Below are positions 53,948 to 61,448 of a DNA stretch of 64,000 bases, piece by piece (position 1 is the stretch's first letter; each line of letters opens with the position of its first letter). A program made the position numbers and the translations under genes. The notes under the pieces are model-generated. The model worked only from the letters and a program-made list of their open reading frames with translations, searched no databases and was not told where the DNA came from. Origin of the DNA: Bacteroidota bacterium (GTDB taxonomy: Bacteria; Bacteroidota; Bacteroidia; Chitinophagales; Saprospiraceae); NCBI GenBank assembly GCA_029781865.1, contig JAKOVW010000034.1, forward strand, positions 1 through 64,000. The letters are read 5' to 3'.

Positions 53948-54280
53948 CTATTTACCAAACAACACAAAAATCATTGCCAAACCTCCCCAAAGAATGATCA
54001 TGACCAGCATGGGTAATGCCGGTATCCAAAGTAAAATATTGGCGGCAAGCATCTTTGCATTTGATTTAAACCAATACGATCCACCGATTATGGCAAGTAA
54101 GGCGAGTGGTATGAACCAAAGCATAAAACGCCCGTAAACAGTCATCCCTTCTACCGGACTATGACTTGCGCCGTTAATACCATCAAAGCTTTTGTACGAC
54201 ATGAACGCATTGGAAACGCATATCAGAATAACAAAAGCATTTATAAATACGCCGAGGTAAAATAGCCAGTTGGATTTCAT
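53948..54280 (-). CDS. Three-helix membrane protein, unknown
   Basis: 110 residues with three membrane helices (~5-23, ~52-68, ~78-107). Ten bp separate its stop from the next gene's ATG, so it leads the 54.3-50.8 kb operon. No family recognised. Confidence 0.7.
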   Translation of the reverse strand: MKSNWLFYLGVFINAFVILICVSNAFMSYKSFDGINGASHSPVEGMTVYGRFMLWFIPLALLAIIGGSYWFKSNAKMLAANILLWIPALPMLVMIILWGGLAMIFVLFGK

Positions 54281-54506
54281 CTTTCTAAATTGAATTTGAT
54301 TGTAAATGTAGTTAACAGAGATTTATCGGTTATTTAATATTTTAAAATATATAAACTTTAATTATTAATGATGAGTAATGCCAATATTGAACACCTGGTG
54401 TTTTTGAATTAAATGTAAATGCGACATTTTTGTGATTTAGGTTTCACTGTTTCCTCTTCAAAGTCAGCTCGCTAGGGTAGCATGCAAATTAGAGAATGAT
54501 ATGATT

Positions 54507-55178
54507 TTATTTCGCATCTACAGTTTTTTCAGTCAGGTATTGCATTAATTTGGTTGCACTATACAATGCGGGACTGGCCATGGGGTCATTAAATAATGCA
54601 TCAATAGGTCCTTCGCCAAAATAAAGTCCATCAGTTACCAGAAACGTAATTCGCAAATGGTCTTTTTCCGGGTATGGCCGTCTTGGTTTATCCCATGGGC
54701 CAATTTTGTTTATAATGTTTACACTGTTTGAAAATAACGCATTGGTTAGCAAGTTAGAAATTTCATCTGAAGTCTCCCATATCAATAATTTACCGGACTG
54801 ATTTATATAGCGTGCTGTCCCATCTTTAAATGAGGCTAATACATCCAGTCCCAGCTCTAGTCCAATCTCAATGATTACGGCTAGAAGTTCTTTTTTCTCC
54901 GGTTTGACTCCATTGGCAATTTGCCGGTTGCAGGCCAATATTCTTACTCTTGATTCTAAAGAGTCATCGTTTATTATTTTTTCAATATCGGAGTGGCTAC
55001 TTGATTTTGAAAATAAAATATCCCAGGGATAGGAGATTGGTTCTTTTACGATATGTTTATATAAATCCAGATTATCGCAGAAAAGTAAATTATATATTAA
55101 ATTGGTTTCTGCATCCCTGTAAGGATTAAATATAGAGTGTTGATCCCATGATTCAGTAGTGTCGCTGATGTTTTTCAT
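54507..55178 (-). CDS. Conserved protein of unknown function
   Basis: 223 residues, cytoplasmic, acidic; no signal or membrane helix. Features: W-D-Q-H-S-I-F-N-P-Y-R-D at the N-terminus, a helical middle (L-A-V-I-I-E-I-G-L-E-L-G-L-D-V-L-A-S-F) and a beta part (A-R-Y-I-N-Q-S-G-K-L-L-I-W-E) then L-R-I-T-F-L-V-T-D-G-L-Y-F-G-E-G. No family name available from memory. Sits between the unknown cluster and the FMN reductase gene without tight linkage to either (226 and 116 bp). Confidence 0.65.
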   Translation of the reverse strand: MKNISDTTESWDQHSIFNPYRDAETNLIYNLLFCDNLDLYKHIVKEPISYPWDILFSKSSSHSDIEKIINDDSLESRVRILACNRQIANGVKPEKKELLAVIIEIGLELGLDVLASFKDGTARYINQSGKLLIWETSDEISNLLTNALFSNSVNIINKIGPWDKPRRPYPEKDHLRITFLVTDGLYFGEGPIDALFNDPMASPALYSATKLMQYLTEKTVDAK

Positions 55179-55294
55179 AAATGTTTTAGTAGGATTATCA
55201 TTAGGAATTTAGTTGGTATTGAAATGTTTTAATGTGAATTGCGATATCCATACTGATTTTAAGATGGATGTCAGTTAGAATTTGCCGGTCCATG

Positions 55295-55831
55295 TTATTC
55301 ATAAATCAATTTTTGGAAGGCGTGAATAAAATGATGCAGTTCTTCCCTGGTTTTTGGGTCCGTGATATGACCGTGCTGATCCGTTTTTCCTTTAATGCCT
55401 TGTATAAGTAAAGTGGTCGCATTCGTAAATCTGGCCATAAGAGTTTTCATGATCAACTTTAATTCCTCATGACCATATTGTCCACTGGCAGAAGCAGTAA
55501 TCAGTCCTGTTGGTTTGTCTGTGAAAACAGTAGTTGCAACACACCACTCGAGAATATTTTTTAATCCGCTGGGGACACTGAAGATGTATTCCGGTGTGCA
55601 TATAATGATTCCATCAGCATTTTTAATGCTTTCTCTTAGCTCAATTATTTCAGCCGGTGGATTTTCATTGGAATGTTCAGGGTCGAAGTGTGGGAGTGTT
55701 TTTAAATTTTTATAAATTATTATGTTAAAAGAATCATTTAGCAATTGCTTAATGTAAAGGACAAGTTTTTCGTTAGCTGAATTTACACTGGCGCTCCCGA
55801 TAATTATGAAGATGTTTTTTTTTATTTTCAT
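55295..55831 (-). CDS. NADPH-dependent FMN reductase family protein
   Basis: 178 residues, flavodoxin-like. The N-terminal phosphate loop is I-I-G-S-A-S-V-N-S-A-N-E-K-L (residues ~9-22) and the second FMN loop I-I-I-C-T-P-E-Y-I-F-S-V-P-S-G-L-K-N-I-L-E-W gives a safe family call. It would reduce FMN, quinones or azo-type substrates with NADPH. It follows the sugar porter by 13 bp, at the end of the GH28-like gene operon; the link to carbohydrate use is unclear. Confidence 0.92.
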   Translation of the reverse strand: MKIKKNIFIIIGSASVNSANEKLVLYIKQLLNDSFNIIIYKNLKTLPHFDPEHSNENPPAEIIELRESIKNADGIIICTPEYIFSVPSGLKNILEWCVATTVFTDKPTGLITASASGQYGHEELKLIMKTLMARFTNATTLLIQGIKGKTDQHGHITDPKTREELHHFIHAFQKLIYE

Positions 55832-55844
55832 GTGGAATAGTTAG

Positions 55845-57194
55845 TTAAAACTTATCCGGATATGCCAATTTACTTTCCATGAGTTCAAGAGAAATTCCTT
55901 TGGTTTCGGGAACCCATAATTTTATCCAAAATAATTGAATAACCATCAAGGCGCAAAATGTACCAAAAAGAACAGAAGGGCTAAAGATATTGACCATTTT
56001 AGGAAATACCAGTGTAAGTAATGCCGCAAAAAACCAGTGCGTAAAACTGCCTAATGACTGACCTGCATCGCGATGTTGGTTTGGAAATATTTCGCTGATA
56101 AACACCCAAATCACGGCTCCTTGTCCGATAGCATGTGCAGCAATAAATGCAAATATGCAATAGGTAACAATGCTTACATTACCTGTGGCAAAAGCCCAAG
56201 AACACAAGCCGAGGGAAATGATATAGCCAAACGATCCCCAGTAAAGCAGTGTTCTTCTGCCGACTTTATCAATCAGTCGCAAGCCAATCAAGGTAAACAC
56301 CAGGTTAACACATCCAATGCCCACAGATTGCAACAGTGATGCTTGTTGTCCCAAGCCAGTTAATTCAAAAATCCGGGGAGCAAAGTACAATATGGCATTA
56401 ATTCCGGAAAGTTGATTGAAAAAAGCAATGAAAAAAGCCAGCAAAATAGGTCTGGACAAAGATTTGGTAAAGAAGGGTTTCTTTTTTTCTTCCCTGTTTA
56501 CTGATGAAGAAACACTGTCGACGAGTTGTGTAATTTCTTCATTAGTTGCGCCAGGATTGAGCTTCGTAAATAATTCAGAGGCTTTGGTAGCATTCTTTTT
56601 GTGAATAATCAACCAGCGGGGACTTTCATTCAATCCAGTACACAACAGGATGAAAATTAATGATGGAATAGCCTGCACACCCAACATAAAGCGCCAGGAA
56701 TCAGCACCCAGGTGACTTAGCAATGCGTTAGAAACATAAGCCGTTAAAATTCCAAAAACTATATTGAATTGAAACATGCCCGCCAACTTTCCCCGATTCT
56801 CCGGCGGTGCTATTTCGCTGATATAAAGAGGAGCGGCAATGGTGGATATCCCTATTCCCAAGCCACCGATAAATCTGAAAATAATGAGTGCATAAATTTG
56901 AGTTGCCAAGGCTGAACCAATTGCAGAAATAAAATATAGAATGCCAACAAAAATTAATGTTTTCTTTCTCCCCCAGAATTCTGTCGGTAATCTTCCTACA
57001 AAAGCACCAAGAACGGTGCCCCAAAGGGCCATGCTGATGGTTAATCCATGCATGAAAGGATCAAGTGCCCAAAGCTTTTGAATGTTTTGTTCGGCTCCTG
57101 AAATTACGACTGTATCAAAGCCAAATAAAAATCCGGAAACGGAGGCTACAAGTGCACTAAAGTACAATACATATTTATTATTCATTTTAAACAT
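55845..57194 (-). CDS. Sugar porter family MFS transporter
   Basis: 449 residues with 12 membrane helices. Sugar porter signatures: F-G-F-D-T-V-V-I-S-G-A near the start, G-R-K-K between helices 2-3, R-F-I-G-G-L-G-I-G-I, Y-I-S-E-I-A-P-P-E-N-R-G after helix 4, D-K-V-G-R-R in the second half and P-E-T-K-G at the end. It imports a monosaccharide or sugar acid with protons across the inner membrane. With GH28-like and GH106-like glycosidases in the region, a pectin-derived sugar is plausible. 36 bp after the GH28-like gene. Confidence 0.93.
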   Translation of the reverse strand: MFKMNNKYVLYFSALVASVSGFLFGFDTVVISGAEQNIQKLWALDPFMHGLTISMALWGTVLGAFVGRLPTEFWGRKKTLIFVGILYFISAIGSALATQIYALIIFRFIGGLGIGISTIAAPLYISEIAPPENRGKLAGMFQFNIVFGILTAYVSNALLSHLGADSWRFMLGVQAIPSLIFILLCTGLNESPRWLIIHKKNATKASELFTKLNPGATNEEITQLVDSVSSSVNREEKKKPFFTKSLSRPILLAFFIAFFNQLSGINAILYFAPRIFELTGLGQQASLLQSVGIGCVNLVFTLIGLRLIDKVGRRTLLYWGSFGYIISLGLCSWAFATGNVSIVTYCIFAFIAAHAIGQGAVIWVFISEIFPNQHRDAGQSLGSFTHWFFAALLTLVFPKMVNIFSPSVLFGTFCALMVIQLFWIKLWVPETKGISLELMESKLAYPDKF

Positions 57195-57230
57195 AGGTCC
57201 GGTTTTTATGCTTTGTGGTGTAAGTTCGTT

Positions 57231-58736
57231 TTATTTTTTAAGATCCACCTTCAGATTAATGCATTGTACTTTAGTGGTGTCTTTGTAAAAAATCGGCATA
57301 GGTTTGGAATCACCTCTTACTATTATGGATTCAATATTCACATCATGACTGTCATCAAATACTATTGCAGGCCGGTAGTCAGGTTCTTTTATTTTCAAGG
57401 CTATTTTTTTTAATGTTAATCCTTTTACATGCCGGATATAAAATCCCCATGCTGGTAATTCACCAAACATAGAAAACTCCGGATAAGTGGTTTCAAGTTC
57501 CGGAACATCTTTTATTCGGTACAAGGGTAGATTGGCATAAGCCTTATTGCCTCTCCCCGGATAATTAATTTGAATATTTTCCAAAGTTACATTTTCTACA
57601 TATACACCCGGATTTCCAGTAATGGATGACGGAAAGACATTGTGAAAATTAGGCAAGTCAGGACCTCTGATCTTGTAATTATTATCTGGTTTGTTAAATG
57701 GTACGGAAACGTTCATGTTTCTAATAGTTATGTTTCGCAAGGGACCGGCCTTTTCGGCACCCCGTATTTTACCCATTCGAATAAAAATCGCATTACCGGT
57801 ATTTTTTGCAACAATGTTTTCTATCAGAACATTTTCAATAAAACCTCCCTGTGTACACTCAATGGCAATGGCAGATCTGTAGGTGTCGAACACATAGATG
57901 TTCTTAATTATTACATTTTTGGCACCGCTGACAAGCGATGTACCAAATTTGATTGCACATGAACTTGAACGCACAGTGCAATCTGCAATGTAAATGCTAT
58001 CGCAAATTTGGGATAAACTGAAATCTTCCGATTTTATACATATGCCATCGTCAGATGAATTGATATTGCAATTGGTGATTTGCACATTTTGACAATCAAC
58101 AATATCTATTCCGTCATTATTCCAATAAGCATCGCTATCTACGCGGATATGATCGATGATGATATATCTGCACTTTTGATACGTCTGCACCCAGCAGGCA
58201 GAATTTTTTATGGTTACATTATTTACCCGGATATTACTGCAATTATTAAATTCAATAACCTGGGGTCTCAATTCTGCCCACGGCCTTCGTTCTGCTAAAT
58301 AATAATTATGGCTATCTATTTTTCCGGCATAAAACAAGCTGTCAATGTGTAAAGCAAGCTCGCTTCCTCTTCCATCGATGATTCCTTTTCCGGTGATGGA
58401 AATATGAGAAGCACCGTCAGCCATAATTAATGCTTTCCATCTTTGGAGTTTGATATAATCTGCTACATTGATACTGCCCAGTAATTGTGCCCGTTTTTCC
58501 AGGTGAAGCGTAACTCCTGTTTTTAATATAATTGAACCCGAGACAAACTTTCCTTCAGGAATTACAACCACACCACCACCTGCAGCATAGGCCATATCAA
58601 TCGCTTTTTGAATGGCTTTGGTATTTAGAGTTGTTCCGTTACCTATTGCCCCAAAGGATTTGATGTTAAACTCAATGGCCAACAATGACAAGGGGAGTGT
58701 GGCCAATAGAATGATAACCAATAGAAACCTGTTCAT
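57231..58736 (-). CDS. GH28-like right-handed beta-helix glycosidase
   Basis: 501 residues with a signal peptide (~1-20). The N-terminal part shows the GH28/pectate-lyase-like opening F-N-I-K-S-F-G-A-I-G-N-G, followed by a parallel beta-helix. Catalytic-region motifs: N-N-D-G-I-D (206-211) and S-S-D-D-G-I-C-I-K-S (227-236) keep the Asp residues of GH28, but the usual G-H-G is replaced by S-S-S-C-A-I-K-F-G-T (257-266), so the classical His is absent. Members with this variant are found in Bacteroidota and are probably exo-type or use altered substrates. Promoter and dyad lie directly upstream; transporter and FMN reductase follow. Confidence 0.85.
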   Translation of the reverse strand: MNRFLLVIILLATLPLSLLAIEFNIKSFGAIGNGTTLNTKAIQKAIDMAYAAGGGVVVIPEGKFVSGSIILKTGVTLHLEKRAQLLGSINVADYIKLQRWKALIMADGASHISITGKGIIDGRGSELALHIDSLFYAGKIDSHNYYLAERRPWAELRPQVIEFNNCSNIRVNNVTIKNSACWVQTYQKCRYIIIDHIRVDSDAYWNNDGIDIVDCQNVQITNCNINSSDDGICIKSEDFSLSQICDSIYIADCTVRSSSCAIKFGTSLVSGAKNVIIKNIYVFDTYRSAIAIECTQGGFIENVLIENIVAKNTGNAIFIRMGKIRGAEKAGPLRNITIRNMNVSVPFNKPDNNYKIRGPDLPNFHNVFPSSITGNPGVYVENVTLENIQINYPGRGNKAYANLPLYRIKDVPELETTYPEFSMFGELPAWGFYIRHVKGLTLKKIALKIKEPDYRPAIVFDDSHDVNIESIIVRGDSKPMPIFYKDTTKVQCINLKVDLKK

Positions 58737-58753
58737 ATCATAAAATAACTATA

Positions 58754-58761
58754 CAAACATA
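58754..58761 (-). promoter_or_regulatory. -7 promoter element of the GH28-like operon
   Basis: Minus-strand TATGTTTG, 18-25 bp before the ATG at 58736; no obvious -33 TTG. Confidence 0.4.
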
Positions 58762-58788
58762 GCGAGAAGTCTTCGGGTTTTGGATATT

Positions 58789-58816
58789 AATTAAGGATGG
58801 ATTGGAGTCCTTAATT
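58789..58816. promoter_or_regulatory. Dyad upstream of the GH28-like operon
   Basis: AATTAAGGA (58789-58797) and TCCTTAATT (58808-58816), perfect 9-bp arms with 10-bp spacer, one helical turn plus arms apart. It lies where an activator would bind relative to the -7 at 58754-58761. Confidence 0.45.
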
Positions 58817-59013
58817 TCACTGACTTATGAATAAAATGGCCATATTATTGAAGTGGTTGATCCTCAGGGAAGAGGCAGTACTCTTTCCGGATTTTCATAT
58901 TCATGTATTGTATAAATAGTGAAAGCCTTTATCTTTTTTGATTTTCTTTTATTACTGATGATGCGGATTGCTACCAGTCCATAATTCGAGTACACAGGTA
59001 TGGAATATTTAAA

Positions 59014-59021
59014 TAATTTTG
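59014..59021 (+). promoter_or_regulatory. -7 promoter element of the lipoprotein gene at 59038
   Basis: TAATTTTG fits TAnnTTTG and lies 16 bp before the ATG at 59038. No -33 TTG seen. Confidence 0.4.
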
Positions 59022-59037
59022 TTGGGTAATTGCAATA

Positions 59038-60015
59038 ATGAATAAACCTGGTTATAGCATTCTTTTAATTTGTTTGTTCTTGCCTTTGGCAACAATCTGC
59101 TATCTTTCCTGCAAACCATCCGATCCAAATGAAAGTGGATTTGTGGATTCCGGTAATTTAAGTGTAAGATGCAAGCCATTGTTGTCTTCCCGCATCAAAA
59201 ATTTAGATCAATTAAAAACCATTGTATCCATTAAGTACGATAGGGATTATTCGGGATTGGATAGCATCGCGTGTCAAAATTCAAAAGTTAATTTAACTTA
59301 TGTAAGTAACGGAGAGCAAATAACCCGAACCATGTCTTCAGGTATAAGTCAGAATGAACTGTCTAATCTATCTTCAGCTGATTTTGAATCCCAATTGAGA
59401 TTTGTTCTCTTAAATCCTGACATTATAAGGCAGAGGAGAGAATTGGAAAAAGCATACAATCTATCCCGAAGAAGGGCATATATGTTTGGACCCGGAGACA
59501 TGGCTTTTTATGACATCGCCGAAGCATTAATTCAACATATTAATACACCCGGGCTGGCCTTTCAATGCCCGAAAGATACTTCTGAAGATGGGTACATTAA
59601 CACGTTTAATCATCTCACTTCAATGGCTATCATGACTTCTTTTTTTTCAGAGGAATTGGCTGATCTCATTGCAGATTTACATGAAAGATTTAATATGCCA
59701 GAGATTACCTGCGGAAGATTCAGTGAAAAGCAACTTATTGATTCAATGGAAAATCCGGTGGATAATTATGTAGATATTATCAATAATGAAATTGGACAAA
59801 GAATTGGGCAAATTCTTAAAGTAAAATATAAATTACATGATAAGTCAGAGTGCACCCCTTTTCTGCTGGCAGCTTATTTGAATGACATTCAAAGTTATTA
59901 CATGTTGACTATGGAAATCGGCCTGGATAATTTCCGACCTACGGATGAAGTGGTAATTAAGATGTCAAACAAAATAAATAAGCTTTTAAACGGTCCGAGA
60001 ATTATATTCCGGTAA
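59038..60015 (+). CDS. Lipoprotein, possibly DUF6973-like
   Basis: 325 residues with a lipoprotein signal (A-T-I-C-Y-L-S-C-K, lipobox Cys ~25). The central and C-terminal part has a H-L-T-S-M-A-I-M-T-S-F-F segment, a L-I-A-D-L-H-E-R-F stretch and N-P-V-D-N-Y-V-D-I-I-N-N-E-I-G-Q-R-I-G, which recall the D-x-x-N-N-x-x-G-R motif of DUF6973-type proteins, some of which appear in toxin contexts. The match is partial. It converges with the pentapeptide-repeat gene at 25 bp. Confidence 0.55.
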   Translation: MNKPGYSILLICLFLPLATICYLSCKPSDPNESGFVDSGNLSVRCKPLLSSRIKNLDQLKTIVSIKYDRDYSGLDSIACQNSKVNLTYVSNGEQITRTMSSGISQNELSNLSSADFESQLRFVLLNPDIIRQRRELEKAYNLSRRRAYMFGPGDMAFYDIAEALIQHINTPGLAFQCPKDTSEDGYINTFNHLTSMAIMTSFFSEELADLIADLHERFNMPEITCGRFSEKQLIDSMENPVDNYVDIINNEIGQRIGQILKVKYKLHDKSECTPFLLAAYLNDIQSYYMLTMEIGLDNFRPTDEVVIKMSNKINKLLNGPRIIFR

Positions 60016-60040
60016 ACAATATAGTTTAATAGCGTTCAAA

Positions 60041-61297
60041 TCAATTCGCCTTGGATGTTATTCTGTAAATAATTGAATCTTTAATAGTCAGGCTGTCCCT
60101 GAGTATTTGATAGTTATTAAGTATGGTATTGACTCCGTTGTTTTTGTATTCCCGTAAGTAGGCAATCCAATTTTCATTTGTAATGGCATCATTTAGAATG
60201 GAGCCGTCCAGATTGGTTCTGCTAAAGGTAGTGTGTATTAATATAGCTTTTGAAAAATTGACACTCGTTAAATTGGTGTACATAAAATAACAATAATCCA
60301 AATCTGCCTCATTGAAGATTGTATTCTGTAAAACAGCTTGTAATAGTGTTGCATGAGTTAATTTGGATTTTGTCAGGGTAGCATTTGACAGATCTGCACT
60401 GTCCAGTTTGGCAGTTTTTAAATCTGCCTCGTTTATTTTTGCCCAGTTTAACTTTGCACCAATCATGCTAGTTCCCACTAGTAAAGCCTGGTTTAAATTT
60501 GCTCCGACCAGATTGGCATCATTTAAATTTGCACGGCTCAGGTTGATGCCATGTAAATTTGCATATTGTAAATTTGCTCCCTTTAAATCAATTCCGCTTA
60601 AATCCAATCCGTGCAAGTCTGCATTTCTCAGATCGGCGGCATAAAAACTGACATTTTCTTTTATTTTATTCAGATAACGAGAGTCCATTTTAGTTTTAAC
60701 AAGTGCAAGTAATAAAAGTCCTCTTTCTAAACTAAGATCCTGGATTACATTGTTTTCCATATCCCAGGTTTTATTTATTCGGAAAGAAGTACTCAACGTA
60801 GCAATGCGATCAGCCAGGTTTGCTGCTGCTATGGTGTCATGAGTCTTAAATATTGTCGAATCCAGTTTATGGATTAAATCCAGAATTAAAAAAATTTTAC
60901 TTCGCTCCTGTTCTAAATTAGAATTATACTTTAAGTCATTTAACGCATTTGTTGTGCGATTTAATTCCTCTTTGATGATGATGTTTCTCGAATAGATAAA
61001 AACACACAAGCACAACATAAAAGTAACTACAAAAAAACTCAAATATCTGTTGTTATTCAACCATTGATTTTGTGGATTTGCAAGAGGGCTATGGCCCGTT
61101 TCCGGTTTGTTTTTGGTGCTGGCATTGTTCCGGATCTGAAAAAGTGCAAGAATAAAAGCCATCAAGCCAAGGCATCCGACAAATCCAACCCAGAACGCAT
61201 AATTGCTGTCAATAAACGGTACACGGATATAGCCTAATGCCCAGCCCATTAATACACTCATGAGGAGTAAGAGTAAACGAATCAGTCTTTGAGTCAT
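60041..61297 (-). CDS. Pentapeptide-repeat membrane protein
   Basis: 418 residues. Two membrane helices at the N-terminus (~4-22 and ~32-52) and another at ~84-104, then a charged helical stretch (~110-220) and a pentapeptide-repeat solenoid (A-D-L-x-x type, ~220-375: ADLRNADLHGLDLSGIDLKG and following). The last ~40 residues are not repeated. Such solenoids form right-handed beta-helices; function unknown in most membrane-attached cases. A TAnnTTTG element lies 5-12 bp before the start. Confidence 0.88.
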   Translation of the reverse strand: MTQRLIRLLLLLMSVLMGWALGYIRVPFIDSNYAFWVGFVGCLGLMAFILALFQIRNNASTKNKPETGHSPLANPQNQWLNNNRYLSFFVVTFMLCLCVFIYSRNIIIKEELNRTTNALNDLKYNSNLEQERSKIFLILDLIHKLDSTIFKTHDTIAAANLADRIATLSTSFRINKTWDMENNVIQDLSLERGLLLLALVKTKMDSRYLNKIKENVSFYAADLRNADLHGLDLSGIDLKGANLQYANLHGINLSRANLNDANLVGANLNQALLVGTSMIGAKLNWAKINEADLKTAKLDSADLSNATLTKSKLTHATLLQAVLQNTIFNEADLDYCYFMYTNLTSVNFSKAILIHTTFSRTNLDGSILNDAITNENWIAYLREYKNNGVNTILNNYQILRDSLTIKDSIIYRITSKAN

Positions 61298-61301
61298 TAT
61301 T

Positions 61302-61309
61302 CAAAATTA
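61302..61309 (-). promoter_or_regulatory. -7 promoter element next to the start of the pentapeptide gene
   Basis: Minus-strand TAATTTTG ends 5 bp before the ATG at 61297. A second match, TACTTTTG, lies at 61352-61359 and could be the true one, giving a ~50-nt leader. Confidence 0.35.
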
Positions 61310-61413
61310 ATGGATTACCCGTGGTAAGCTATTCCCGAAAAATTACAGATGCAAAAGTAATACTTGATCATTATATTATACGGTTAAGGTGGACATTATC
61401 CTGAAAATAGCAG

Positions 61414-61444
61414 TTGTTATGCTATTTTGAAATGTCTATTTTTG
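61414..61444 (+). promoter_or_regulatory. Promoter of the GH106-like gene, leaderless or nearly so
   Basis: TTG (61414-61416), 20-bp spacer and TATTTTTG (61437-61444), 4 bp before the ATG at 61449. Transcription should begin at or next to the start codon. Confidence 0.55.
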
Positions 61445-61448
61445 CATC

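Noticed and set aside
47888-54280. Reading the unknown cluster as a phage-defence island
   Set aside because: No nuclease, helicase, reverse transcriptase, TIR, NTPase or toxin motif is visible, so this reading has no support from the sequence.
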